Positions 41,326 to 52,760 of a stretch of 64,000 nucleotides of DNA are shown here, in pieces; positions within the stretch are counted from its first letter, which is position 1, and each line of letters starts with the position of its first letter. Below the pieces are notes generated by a model that was given only the letters and a program-made list of their open reading frames with translations, ran no database searches and was not told the DNA's origin. Position numbers and translations under genes: made by a program. This DNA comes from Phyto melanocephala (taxonomy: Eukaryota; Arthropoda; Insecta; Diptera; Rhinophoridae). Where the stretch lies: assembly GCA_941918925.1 (NCBI GenBank), contig OW799234.1, forward strand, positions 105,583,884 to 105,647,883. Reading direction: 5' to 3'.

Positions 41326-41866
41326 CTCTTACTAACACTGTAAGCATATTTTTTCCTTATCTTTGATTGGAAATGACCACAGACTTCACATTAACAAAAG
41401 TTACAAACTTCGAAAGGTTTTTTAAGCCCGTGGTTGCCAATTTTAACGAACCTTAGAGCTACCCTTTGCTGACGCAGGATGACTTATAAAGAAAAGATAA
41501 AATAGATTTTGTCCTTTGCTACGAGTCCCAGTTTATTTCATGCAATTCACTAAGTAGTTAAAAAGTTACATATTTATTTTAATTTTTTCTACAAAAGGAA
41601 ACGAATGACCAGTATTGGATGAAACAACAAAAACCTTTTTAGTTGTTTTCCACAGTAACTGTAGTTAGATAAATATTCTGAACATAATTTGTACGAATAT
41701 TAAAGCCCTATTCATTTGAATGAAGATTGACAAGAAAATTCAGGAAACCGCTAAAATGTCAGTGCTTGATCATATTAAAGTACCGGAAGATTTATTCGAC
41801 GTATTAGACAAGAAGTGAAAACTTTAAGAAACCCTTAACAGCATATAATGACTTTAGATCAGAATC
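41326..41866. other. Gene-free stretch
   Basis: No gene or element recognised. Confidence 0.4.
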
Positions 41867-41869
41867 TTA

Positions 41870-42028
41870 CTGCCTGTTCAACGATGTCGAAAGAAAACAC
41901 AAGCGAACTTTCATTCGTACAAATATATTGAAAACAACAACAAAAACTAAAAATTTGTTTTTGTTTTCAACGTATTTGTACAAATGAAAGTTCGCTTATG
42001 TTTTCTTTCGACATCGTTGAACAGGCAG
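41870..42028. mobile_element. 159-bp palindromic MITE (PIF/Harbinger-like), copy B
   Basis: Same ends (CTGCCTGTTCAACGATGTCG), same length and the same TTA duplication (41867-41869, 42029-42031) as copy A at 20283-20441. Few differences, so both insertions are probably recent. Confidence 0.87.
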
Positions 42029-42549
42029 TTAATTCCTGCACTGACTGTCGACTGGTGCTCGATATCTAGTTGAAAAAAATAAAAACCTAAATTGTTATTA
42101 AGGAAGAAATTTAAAACAGCATTAACAAAATTCAGCCAGTAAAGCCGTTTAAAGCTTATGTGTTATTTTAAACAGAATCATTAATTAAAAAAAAATAATA
42201 ATAAAAAAATTATTCTTATGTATGAAATTTAAATTCATCAATTATACTAAGGGCTATAAAAAATAAAATAAATATATTTTTCTATTTCACATTTTTTAAT
42301 ATTTTTTTAATAATGTTGTTAAATTTATTAAAATTAATTGTTTAGAAAGTATTTTTTTTTAAAAAGAATTACTTTCGACCTAGGGCTTTATTAAGGCATT
42401 CGATTTTGAAATTAAAAAATTTCCATTATAATCTCTTTGAGTACCAAAAACACAAAATGATCTATCGAATTTGAACGTGAGAATTTGGACCCAGCACACC
42501 AAAATATATGTATTTGCTTTAAAAATTAAAATTTAATCGGACTCCTGTT

Positions 42550-43340
42550 CAGCGTTGCCGTTTTGGTTACTTTTAACCAAAATTGGTTGTTTTTTTTCTG
42601 ATGTGTACTTTTTTTTTTTTTTTTGATTTTGGTTACTTCTCCCTAAAATTTTAATATGCATATACATTATGTATTTTATATGCTAATTTTTCAAATCGTG
42701 CTTTAAAATATGTATGTTTCACATTGCAATGAAGTAGCAAGTATGCAAGAAAGTAGCCTATCAAGCTGGCAAAAACGCTTCGATTTTTCAAGAAAAGATT
42801 TAAAAATCTTTATATAATTAAACCAAATAAGGTTTTAAGTAGTTAAGAGATAAGTTTGGAACCTTTGTTATTATCATTCCCAAATTTAACAGGTGGTAAT
42901 GAAGAAAAAATTTTATCCCAATGGAAACTATTAGGATTGTTAAATATTATTTTAGACAGTGATATATGTAAGTAATGTTGAGTTTTAGGATAAAGTGTCC
43001 AAACATAAAAATGCAATGAACGAAAAGTGTTTCGAAGAACTTATTTACTTTGTTCAAAACTTAACGTCTTTGTCACATAGATTAGTTTATGTCTGTTCTG
43101 CCAAAACTTTCCAAAATTTTGTTTTTCTCAACATAGTATGAATTTTAAATTTGTCGATCTCTAAAAAAATCGCTTTATATATATTTTTAATTTTATTTAG
43201 TTTTTTGCATTAAAATATGAAGTAAAATAAAAAAAAAATTTGATAAAATCAAAACAACTTTTAATTTTGGTTATTTTATCCTCATTTGGTCACATTTTTA
43301 AGAAAATTTGGTTGTAGTTTTTTTAGTTGTGGCAATGCTG
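42550..43340 (+). mobile_element. hAT element, second copy
   Basis: Ends CAGCGTTGCC and GGCAATGCTG are flanked by a perfect 8-bp duplication CTCCTGTT (42542-42549, 43341-43348). The interior (42880-43110) carries a broken transposase fragment on the plus strand matching the one at 8563-8931 (for example VSKHKNAMNEKCFEEL). Confidence 0.9.
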
Positions 43341-43823
43341 CTCCTGTTATACATAAAAGAGGAAAATATAAAGTTAATTCTATTTCGAATTATTAAACGT
43401 TAATCAAATTTCAAAATTTTTATATATGTAAATAAAAAAAATATGGTTAAATATTTTTCATAAGTAAAAAAATTTCATCAAAATTTTTCCAAATTTAATT
43501 ACATTTCCTTAATACAATATGGCCAGTCTGGAAGCTTTAAAAATATTAGTTTTTGTAATAAAATAAAATAAAAGATTTTAGTTGCCTATACAATTTTTAT
43601 TTGGTACAAACTTTACAATTAAATAATTATAAAAAAGTCATTTGAAATTTGGTATAGGCGAATGATAGAAGACACAAAGCGCACAAGTTTCTGAAAATAA
43701 ATTTAACATGCAATGCTAAAACTGAAAAGTATACATTATTATAAATGTAATCTAATAAACTATAGTTATTACTATATGTAAGTATATATGTATATAGTTT
43801 TTTAATGAATAAAAAAAATAGGA

Positions 43824-43832
43824 GTTTATTAT
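43824..43832 (-). terminator. Possible poly(A) signal of the NAD+ synthetase gene
   Basis: TTTATT on the plus strand near 43826 reads AATAAA on the minus strand, about 150 bases after the stop at 43982. Confidence 0.35.
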
Positions 43833-43981
43833 TTAAAGCGTTTTTTTAAATATTTGTTCTATCAAAAAAAAATCAATTTTCTTTGCCATTTGGTCGTTAT
43901 AACATAAAGTGATTATAAAATTGTGGTTCTTTTTTCAATAATTTTGTTGCATCATTGAGACATTTAAATAAACATCGTCTA

Positions 43982-44675
43982 TTAAACAGGTATACCAGTG
44001 CGATCTTTAATTTTGCCCAAAACACTATGATGAACTTTGGCATAACCGCTAGATTTTTTGTGTAAAGTGCCCAAACTGCCAGTGGGTATAATAAGTGGTG
44101 GTGTAGTAGTAGCACCAGGCACATCAATCGAAGAGCTGGATAGCGGAGAAGAATGTTTTGAATCATCCTGCTGCAATAAAGATCTATGGGTCGATTCTTG
44201 CGATAATAGTAAATCATCACTGCTAGGCCGCATTTGTGACGAGGAAGGCGTGTAAATCGGTTGCAACTTTTCCACTTCATCATCGATGGCCTTAAACTGC
44301 CAACTCCAATTGGCACGATACAAGAAAGGACGATGATCGAAACGATTATCATCGGGACTGTAGCTTTCGGCATGAACTGAGGGTGTTAAAACAGTCATTT
44401 TATGGCGGTTGATGGCGTAGCATCTAAAGAAATGTTTTACTTTATCGGCCACTTCTTTAGGGCTGAGATCACCCTTCCAGGTGGACACCAATTTGCAAAA
44501 CATGCTATAGGGTCCGCAGCAGGCTTGCTTACGAAGGCGACCATATTCGCTAAGCTCAGCATAGGTCATGCCCATATCCTGTTCATCGGTTTGCATCAGT
44601 TGGCCATCTTGCAAGGGCTCTAACTCGGCCGTGGGTGGAGCATCGATAATTGACTCGAGTATGGGTAGACTATAT
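43982..44675 (-). CDS. Nadsyn: Nadsyn exon 6
   Basis: Begins after a T-rich acceptor (TTTTTAG) with [20 protein letters not shown], passes the conserved DMGMTYAEL and [20 protein letters not shown], and ends in a Ser-rich tail and [13 protein letters not shown] at 43982-43984. Confidence 0.94.
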
Positions 44676-47600
44676 CTAAAAAAAAAAAAAAGATATTCAC
44701 AGACATAAGTGCGCATGTTTAATAACATAGATTCTCTAATAAAAAAAAATGTAAATAAAGTATTCAAAAACTTTCCAACTTACTTATCTTTGGCATAAAT
44801 CAGAAATCTTCTTAAATCCATTTTCGAAATTCCACCAATTGGATTTATATCGGCGGAGGAACAATCGTATTTCGTCAAATAACCCCTTAATGATTCGTCA
44901 ACATTCGCCGAACCCAAAACCAGTAGGCCACCTGGACGATTACGAACCCACAGCATTAATTGAGCGAAAATATACGCCAAAACCATACGTATACGTGACT
45001 GTATATTTTGTAAGGCCAAATTTTGTCTAGCACAGCCTCCCTGGGTACGAAAACGGGGCGTAAATCCAGTGACAGTATTAAAGATGCCCAACAAAGCATT
45101 AACAGCAGTATCGATGCCAATTTCAATGTGGTAACTACCCAACTGATTGGCTAAAATTGAAGCACGACGTCTGGTTTCTTTGCTTGAATTGACACTGCCC
45201 ATAAAACAGGTTACCAGCAGGCGGTTACATAACGCAGCTGGATTATCGGGGGTATAATCCTGATCTGCCAGAATTTTACGTATATCATAGAGGACCTGAG
45301 AATCTCCCGATTGCACAGCATTAACAATCAATCTACACATGGAGTGTACAATGGTGGCAGAACTACTGGAATCTACACCACCCGACAGGGGTAAAAAGAA
45401 ACCGCCCTGACCAGATCTACGCAAATAGTCCCACAACCAACAAGCCGGACCCATAGCGATTTCTTCTTCCGGTGTTTGATAAGTCCATTGTAAAGGCGTA
45501 TTGGCAGTTTTAAATATATCACTATGTGTCGACATTTCAAAATCACAATTAATACGGGGATAATTGGGTGCGTTGGCACTTTCGTTACATCTAGAACGGC
45601 GTGATAAGCGATAGGAACGTATATCCTCTAAATCTATAGTGGCTAAAGTTACTTCAACGTCTTGCAAAGAGAACTGTTTACCTCTGGCCACAATTTCCCC
45701 ATTTAGGGCTACAGCCGAGCAGCCATTGAAATATACGCGTTGACCATCACAGCCTCTCAGATTGCTGAAAAGATAGGCACCGCCGGCTTTAAAACTGGCA
45801 CTACGCACTAATTCGGTGGTAATATAAGCTTTGCGCAGTTCCATATAACTACCGGAACCATTCGAAATAATTTCAACGCCCGATAAAGACATGTCGATAT
45901 GTTTACTGCAAACAACAGCGAGGGAAAATCAGCAAATATTTTAGTAAATTTTATACATATTTTAAAAATAATTGTTATCAAATAGATTTTTGCAAACAAA
46001 AAACATCTATTGCAATTTGTACCTTTTTACATTCCACAATTCCTCACAGATTTCAAAGCCAATGCAGGTGTCTTTGGTGGCAATCACAGCATCACCAAAT
46101 GGCACCGTATCTTGGCCAGTATGCATTCCAATCATGCGTGGCAAATAATAATCCTCAGTTTGAAAATTCTAGAAATCGCGTGCATCAATCTTGCATTCAG
46201 ATTAATTTTAAAAATTGTCTCTTACCTTGGTCCAAGCTGTAAACCATCTAGACTCTCTATAGTTATCATCATTACACATGGACATTTTGGGGCGTATAAG
46301 CAAAATTTTACGGTTAAAGAAGGCCACACGACAATTGTAAACCACATTACGATGCATCACGGGCATGCCAACATCGACCAGTATGTTTTCACTGTTAAAG
46401 GTTTAGTGTTGATAATAAATCTTAAAAATTTGTTGGTCACTTACCATATGGGTGACATCATAATTTCCAATAAAACTTCCCAGGAGTGTAATAAGGTATC
46501 GGATTCTCGAAAATGGTCTTCACAGCTGTAACCACTATAATGAAAACAAACAAAGATTGAATAACAATAAATAAAACATTTTGAAAAAAAGTTCAATTCA
46601 AAACTACCCAGTAAAAAAATTGCGTTCTATGCACTAATTAGAATCGAGTGCAGTTCATTAAAATATTCATGTAAACACATGATCTCCAATGACACGCTAA
46701 TGTTAAAATCGTTATTGTTTTCACCTTAATTTACTCACTTCGTCATCAGTTGAACCCCTGAAAATTCACCTTTTTGTCAAAGATTTTTTTGCTAGGTAGA
46801 TATGAAAATATAACATCTTCTATTTATTGTCTATCTATTTTTGCTTGCCTAAATGAACGTAATGATAGCGAACTATTATCTAGTGGCCCCGCGGTATTTA
46901 TCTTCCTAATTCATCCCGATATTGCTGCAGGATTTATTCAGGATGGGTGGTGTTGTGAAATCACACGAATTCGCTTTCAAAAACTTACACTCTCTTTTAT
47001 CTAACAGATAAGAGTCTCACACAATTTTTACTATTCCATTGAACTCAACATAATCATCACACTATTTTCCGGTGTTACGATGGTCGCCTTTTACATTTGG
47101 GGGTAAGAGACAACAAATAATCAAAAACAAATTCATCGAAAATGGCTTTATTGCTTTTTAAAATATTCTGCAAAATATTTTGCATACGTGTGAACAAATA
47201 TTCGAAGCACTTTTTCCATTCCGATTGAAGTACAGTGCTGTTTGGGTTGAGTGAACCCCCGATGCTATGAATACCTCGTTAGAGTGAACACCGGAATGTT
47301 TACATTGACTACTCTGTAGAGTGAACACTCATGAACCTCTATAGAGTGATCATACTTCATAGTGAGATTTTAGGTTTGGCGACGGAGAAAAACAATGAAA
47401 AAGAGTATAAAAATTAAAGAAAACATAAAGTAACGTTAAAGTAACGATTCTTTTAAAGTAAAATGACAAGTTACTCTGCGCATGTTAAGTTAAGTCTGTG
47501 CGCATGTTCCATTAAGGTCGTGTCAATAGGTCAATAGAGAACAGAAAGCATAATTCGGGGCCAGACGACGTCGGCACATTAAAAATATCAGATGATAAAG

Positions 47601-50600
47601 ACAATAACGAAACACCAGCAAACACAAATCCGAAATCAGCTGCTAAAGCCATTAAAGTTTTTGATAAGGGTATCGAATGGAATGAGGCTAATACTAAAAA
47701 TTTTGCGAGTATACAAGATCTACATTGCTTTCGCGATCAAGCAGTGCAAATATCGGTAAACAAACCAAAGAAACAAACATCTATTACTTATTGTTTCCAG
47801 TCATAAATTTAAACTTTAGTATTATGTACATGGAAATAAATAAAATTTATAATCTATAAATGCATTTAAAATGATTAAATAAATTAGTTTTTTAAATAAA
47901 AAAAATTCAACCTTGATTTAGTGAACAACCTGGGTATAGTGAAATCTCTCTGCAAAAATTAGTTCACTCAACCCAGACAGCACTGTATCTTAAAAAAATA
48001 AAATTTGAACGCATTTAATATGACTTTTGTAGGGTTTTGCTAGTCTTGAAGACCCATACATTCGACTGCTGGTTTCTTTCAGGCTCATGCGCGTATATCC
48101 AATATTTATCACCGTATTCAATTTATTTTTTGAGCTTTTCTTTTCGATCGTATTTTTTGAGCTTTTCTTGCGACCAATTAACACGAGCCTTTTTTATGAA
48201 ATTGTCAGATTATTTTGGATACAACGCAAACAAATCTTTTTTTGGGCCAAAGTTTCACGCAATATTGAATGAATGTTGATACCATTAATATTGAAGGTTA
48301 CCCAAGTCTAACTATAAACTGCATGACGATCTTGCGGTGTTGTTAAAGCATAAAACAACAATCAATTTCGGACGACCTTCACGAAACTCGTCATTGAGTA
48401 AACTACCGCCACGATTGAATTCACTAAACCATCGATAAACACTGGTCCTTGATATTACTTCATCGCTAAAAATCGAATTAGGTTCATTGCTGAACTATTG
48501 TTGATTTAATCCACGTCGAAAATTAAAAAAAAAATAATTGCACGAAAATTTTTACGATTTAATTCCATTTTTTGGCCAAGTTTAAAGTTACTGTAAACAA
48601 TACAAATAGCGTTCGTTCGACAAAATATTCTGAGTACATACATATATTGTCAAAAAGGTTAAACTTTATGTTTATTAGTTGATGAATACCGAAATATAAA
48701 ATTCAACCCTGGTATTATCACCAGCGAATGATTATTTAATTGCTCTCTTGCATGCTGCTATTTTAAGCAATGAAAAAGGTTATGAGCTGCACTTTCATCG
48801 TCTTCACCACATTTGTAGCAGTGTTATGGTCCTTCAATTTAAATCTATCAATCTTCCCTATCTATATAAAAATCAATTACTGTACTGTATTGGTATGGAT
48901 AAAACTCGAAATTAGCAGAACCGAGTTGAATTGTTCTTGTTTTGTTTTGTTCGCTTTAATTAGGGGAATTAAAAAAAACTCTAAAATAACGGCAAACAAA
49001 TTAGTTGGTTTTTTCTTCTTTAAAATGTTATATAAATGGCAATCAAATGTTATAAGAATATCCAAATTGAGTGCGACTTATTTTGCTGTTCGTATACATA
49101 TTTTTGACACTTATTTTAAACTTCAGCTTTTAAAGTCCATAGATAAAATGTCAAACTTCTATATAAAAAATATAAACAAAAAAATTCTCTCCGAACTGCG
49201 ATTACCTGATGAATAAATATGTGTTGGTTTAAACGTTAAAAATAATTATTAAAACCTGGTTTTACCATACAAAATAGCTTCGTTAAAAACATCCTAAAGC
49301 CTTTTTTTGATTCGGTTCTAAGTAAATTTTATAAAACACAACCTTGTTTTCAATGTACTTATTTCAGTGCTACCAAGTTAAAAAGATCAAAATAATAATA
49401 ATGTTAGATGGCGCTTAATAAAAAAAATAATAATTTAGTGACATAAAACAAAAACAATGGATAAAGCAGCAACAACAAAAAAAGTAACTTCATAATTTTA
49501 AAATATTCATTTACAGAAAATAAAATAATTTCTATTTTTAAACGCATGGTAAAAATTTCTTAGTATTTTATATTTTTTTTTTTTTTTTTTGGTTTTTAAA
49601 ATTTAATGGCAGAGGTACTTAACCAAAAAGCTAGGGTATTCAATTTGTTCTTCTCCGTGGAACGACCTATACCTCTGTATAGGAAGTCGAAGATATTGAA
49701 ACAATAAATGAAATTGAATTCTATGGTTCTCCTCCAGTTACAAACGTTGATTCAGGCACCGCAAGTCCTATACCCCTGTATAGGAAGTCGGAGACACTCG
49801 AACAATAAATAAAAATTGAATTGGTTGTCCTCCAATTACAAAACTTAAGTTAAGGTACCGGATGTCGACCTATACCATTGTATAGGAAGTTGGAGATATC
49901 TGAACAATGAGTTTTGTAGAACTTCTCCAGTCACATGTAAATTTAGTTTATATGGTACTCCTCCAGTCTAAAGTAAATTGAACAATTGAACTCCTCCAAT
50001 TAAAATGAAAGCACGCGGTTAACTGTAGAAAAGTCTGGAAACTGTATCCAAAGCACAGTTACGCGACGCCACACAGTTAACCATGCGAGAGTGAGACGCA
50101 GATAAAAAGGGACAACCTGATTGCCATTAAACGATAATGGCAAAAACGCGAGAGCTCTTGACCCGACCAGAGCTGAATCACAACTGTTGAGTATTTTATA
50201 GAAACGAAAACAGCCGATATATAGTGTGGCAAATAAATATTATAATACAAATACTAAAAAATACTACAAGTCCACAAGTCAACGAAAAATTAATTTTATT
50301 TTCAATAAATCTATTAGACATAATGTGAGTTAAGACCTGATTTAATTAAACTTGTACTGTAAACGCAAAATCCGATGTTAGTAGTTTCAATGCTAAAACC
50401 AGGTTTTAATTGTCATAATTAGAAAAGTGGGCGTGTCACTGCATGTACATAAATTTTTTCTAGACACAAATTTTGTGCGAAACAAATTGTTAAATTCACC
50501 TTAATAGTTATTAAAAAAAATTCGTAATGGAATCTGCCTTATTAAAAAGAAAATATTATAACAATTGCATATAAAACAAAATTTTATCAAACTTACCAAA

Positions 50601-50742
50601 CTTCCAATTCCGGTCCCGTACGATACGAGGCACCCATATCTTTGGCTTCTAAAATCGATTGCAAAATACGAGCCAAATTGCCTTCAAAATCCAGAGCCCA
50701 TTGATTTAGAGTAGACACGGCTACAGTTACTTTACGACCCAT
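43982..50742 (-). CDS. Nadsyn: Glutamine-dependent NAD+ synthetase (six exons, complete)
   Basis: Exons (transcript order): 50742-50597, 46534-46445, 46391-46226, 46168-46023, 45905-44784, 44675-43982; all junctions keep phase; 787 residues, the length I recall for Drosophila CG9940. The enzyme makes NAD+ from deamido-NAD+ with ATP, taking ammonia from glutamine, the last step of the de novo and Preiss-Handler routes, in the cytosol. The N-terminal nitrilase-type glutaminase domain has its full triad: E45 (GPELEVCGY), K114 (LLIRPKMS), C175 (GFEICEELW). The C-terminal synthetase domain has the ATP loop [11 protein letters not shown] near 355-365, then [20 protein letters not shown] and [11 protein letters not shown]. 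The tail ending [10 protein letters not shown] is conserved in flies. The 4-kb intron 1 is full of transposons; the other introns are short. Confidence 0.96.
44784..45905 (-). CDS. Nadsyn: Nadsyn exon 5
   Basis: The largest exon (1122 bases): the end of the glutaminase domain ([20 protein letters not shown]) and most of the synthetase domain including SGGVDS. Its first Met (45892) is internal. Acceptor GTTTGCAG, donor GTAAGT. Confidence 0.94.
46023..46168 (-). CDS. Nadsyn: Nadsyn exon 4
   Basis: Encodes [20 protein letters not shown] to CEELWNVK, with the nucleophile C175. The donor is the weaker AAAAG/GTACAA; a nearer GTAAAA would break the frame with exon 5, so the GTACAA site is chosen. 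Confidence 0.9.
46226..46391 (-). CDS. Nadsyn: Nadsyn exon 3
   Basis: Encodes [20 protein letters not shown] to RWFTAWTK, including the catalytic lysine K114 in LLIRPKM. Acceptor TTTAACAG, donor GTAAGA. Confidence 0.93.
46445..46534 (-). CDS. Nadsyn: Nadsyn exon 2
   Basis: Encodes [20 protein letters not shown] and on to MMSPI. Acceptor ATTATAG, donor GTAAGT. Splits Cys codons at both ends. Confidence 0.92.
46607..46790. repeat. Dispersed repeat in Nadsyn intron 1 (copy of 21055-21432)
   Basis: The terminal CCCAGTAAAAAAATTGCG, the middle ACATGATCTCCAATGACACG and the end GTTGAACCCCTGAAAATTCA are the reverse complement of the 21-kb copy, with the interior shortened. Confidence 0.6.
46791..47232. 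other. Unassigned intronic sequence
   Basis: Less AT-rich than the surroundings, with a small hairpin (CTCTTTTATCTAACAGATAAGAG-type, near 46990-47012). No coding potential recognised. Confidence 0.35.
47233..47985 (+). mobile_element. Tigger/pogo element with transposase tail, in Nadsyn intron 1
   Basis: The left end CAGTGCTGTTTGGGTTGAGT and right end CACTCAACCCAGACAGCACTG are complementary and flanked by TA (47231-47232, 47986-47987). Between 47570 and 47805 a plus-strand frame ends [14 protein letters not shown], stop, which resembles the C-terminal tail of Tigger/Jerky-type transposases. The rest is deleted. Confidence 0.8.
47990..48580 (-). pseudogene. Mariner transposase, truncated and frameshifted
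   Basis: Minus-strand translation from about 48570: [20 protein letters not shown], then [20 protein letters not shown] and EFREGRPK (the paired helix-turn-helix half). A deletion follows, then [20 protein letters not shown] (first catalytic Asp region) near 48110-48030. These are mariner family hallmarks. Multiple breaks; no terminal repeats fixed. It lies just beyond the Tigger element in Nadsyn intron 1. Confidence 0.75.
49120..49226. repeat. Right half of a CATCAGGTA-ended element
   Basis: AAAGTCCATAGATAAAATG and AATTCTCTCCGAACTGCGAT then TACCTGATGAATAAATATGT match 34430-34555. The left half is not recognisable. An ORF of 148 codons runs into it and appears accidental. Confidence 0.5.
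49640..49960 (+). repeat. Three ~100-bp units with CCTATAC...GTATAGG hairpin
   Basis: Units start at 49666, 49767 and 49869. Each has CCTATACC, a short variable centre, TGTATAGGAAGT, then GGAGATA-like and AACAATRA words and a CTCCTCCAGTTACA-like block. The seven-base stem CCTATAC/GTATAGG is kept exactly in all three while the surrounding sequence drifts. Confidence 0.65.
49961..50330. other. Unassigned GC-richer block, possibly solo-LTR-like
   Basis: CTCCTCC words continue, then ACGCGACGCCACACAGTTAA, GAGACGCAGATAAAAAGGGA and a later AATAAATATT. It has the feel of an LTR promoter and poly(A) region, but no TG...CA ends, duplication or primer-binding site could be shown. Confidence 0.25.
50597..50742 (-). 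CDS. Nadsyn: Nadsyn exon 1
   Basis: ATG at 50742; [20 protein letters not shown] to GPELEV. Carries the catalytic glutamate E45. Donor GTAAGT at 50596. An AACAA-rich leader precedes the ATG. Confidence 0.93.
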
Positions 50743-51936
50743 ATTGTTGTGGTTTTCGTTGTTGCTATTATTGTTGTTATATATAAAAATTTAAGAAAGC
50801 CAGTATTGGGCAGTTTAAGAAGTTTCTATGATTATTGTCAAGTTTTTTTTTTTATAAAATGAAACAAATTGAAATATTAAAACTTTGTAAATACGAAGAC
50901 TAAAACAAGCACAGACTTTCAGGTGGAAACTTGGCAGTGGTGTGACAAGTATTTTTTTGTTGGTGGAAATTTCTTTAAACTTTCAGAACATTGGACGGCA
51001 AATCCGTCATATACATAAAATCAAAATCAAAAACAGCTTTGGTGATCTAAAAACAATAAAAAATTATTCAAAAATTTAATAAAATCTCAAGGCTTGTAAA
51101 CAGACAAACTTACAACTTTAAAACTTTACAGTGTATGTAAATCAGCTTTTTCCGTTACTGGTTAAATTCTAAAAATAAATTTGAAAAAAATAAAATATTT
51201 TATATTATAGTTTACTACAACAAGGATTTTAAAAAGTTTAAAAATAAACAATAAAATAAATAACAAAAGTCTAGTGCAAAAATTACTTCAACTAAATGTT
51301 TAAAAAATTTTAATAAAGTTTTGAAAATATTTTACCAATTTGTTTTCCTGGTTGCACGCTCTCGAAATGTTTATACTTAAATGTTAAAATTTAATTCAAA
51401 TTTAGTGAATTGAAAACGTAAGCAAGGATAACTTGTAAATAAGTCAAATAAGAAATTGTTCATTTAATAGTAGTTTTACACAAACGTACAGCATGTTTGT
51501 ATACATGCATAAATATACAAGCGAAAAAAATAAATAAAAAGCAGGAAAATATATTTATAGTTTGTACAATAATTATAGGATAAGGTTTAAACAAGAGCCA
51601 TTGTTAAATTAGGGATGAAATTTATGTAAACTGTTTAACAAGATAGAATTTTTTAAGAAATTTTTAAATTATAGAAAAAGATTCATTAGAAATTCTATCA
51701 TTGAACAGCTCTCATCAGACGCACAAATAAAAGTTTGCAAATTTCTTATTTGTACTCGTAAATTCCTTTAGTTTTTCTTATTCGTACATCTACATACACA
51801 GAAACAAACATGATAGTGATATACACTCAAGTTAACATTTCATCTAAATTTCGCTAATGCCGATCCTTTCGTAATACTGAATGCAAAGGGTTTTTTATTG
51901 AGCGTTTTCTATCTTTAAATTTAAAAAAAAGTAAGA
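50743..51936. other. Gene-free stretch upstream of Nadsyn
   Basis: Contains the presumed Nadsyn leader and promoter (minus strand), but no TATA or initiator could be fixed. Otherwise AT-rich. Confidence 0.35.
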
Positions 51937-52760
51937 AAGTTATATTCGGCCGTTTCGAATTTGATAATACCCTAAATTTTATTTATACGCCATGTTGCTT
52001 TATTATTTCCGACGCCACCTTTGAATTTGAGTTTTTACATAGTTGCTGTAATCAATTAGTCAAGTCCTTTCCCATAATACCAATGTTGATCCGCCATTTT
52101 GATAAAGCCGCCACCTAGGATTTTTCATAGTTTACTGTATTCTACTGGTCAAACTCTTTGATTTGATACCAATATTCAGGGGGATGAAGTGGGGACATTT
52201 TTAATTACTAGATTTGACTCATATAAAAATTTATTGTACGTCATTTTGTAATAGTGGCCATTATGGATTTTAAATTTGTTTATAGTGTAGTATATTTTGC
52301 TAGTCAAGCCATTTCTCTTAATATCCAAATCTCTACTCTCGGTTGTCTAGAAACTAAAAGAAATCGAATCTCGTTTGAAAATTTTGGGAAAAACACCGAA
52401 GTTTTGTGCTTATATCTCAGTTAGTTTCCAACCAAATTGTCAGTTTTTTTAAGCAATAATTTTTGAGACTAAGGTGTCTGAAAAGCATTTTGGAGATATA
52501 ACAACTTGATATACCTTAAAAATATGTACATCTTTTAATAATACTTTTGCCTATAACTTGGCCGATTAGTGTCGATTTGTCTTACATTTTTACATAGCAA
52601 AAGACTGATAGCACATACAGACTTGTAAAACATATAGGGGCTTCTGAAAGTTGATTTCATCCAACACACGGACATAAGCTGTCAGAAGATATATACTTTA
52701 TGGGGTCTTAAATTAATATAGTAAAAATTACAAACAAAATTACATAATGAAGGGTATAAT
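51937..52760. mobile_element. Hairpin-ended dispersed repeat, long copy
   Basis: It starts GTAAGAAAGTTATATTCGGC with ATACCCT soon after, and ends TGAAGGGTATAATAAAAC. The interior aligns by eye with 23045-23750 (GACGCCA, CTGTATTCTACTGGTCAAAC, CTCGGTTGTCTAGAAA). Non-coding. Confidence 0.65.

Noticed and set aside
46010..46531. 173-codon plus-strand frame
   Set aside because: It is the antisense shadow of Nadsyn exons 2-4.
48770..49216. 148-codon plus-strand frame
   Set aside because: Its second half is the CATCAGGTA-ended repeat and the first half shows no family resemblance; antisense to the Nadsyn intron.
49390..50345. Solo LTR of a Ty3/gypsy-type retrotransposon
   Set aside because: No convincing TG...CA termini, target duplication or primer-binding site could be shown, so it is kept only as an unassigned block.
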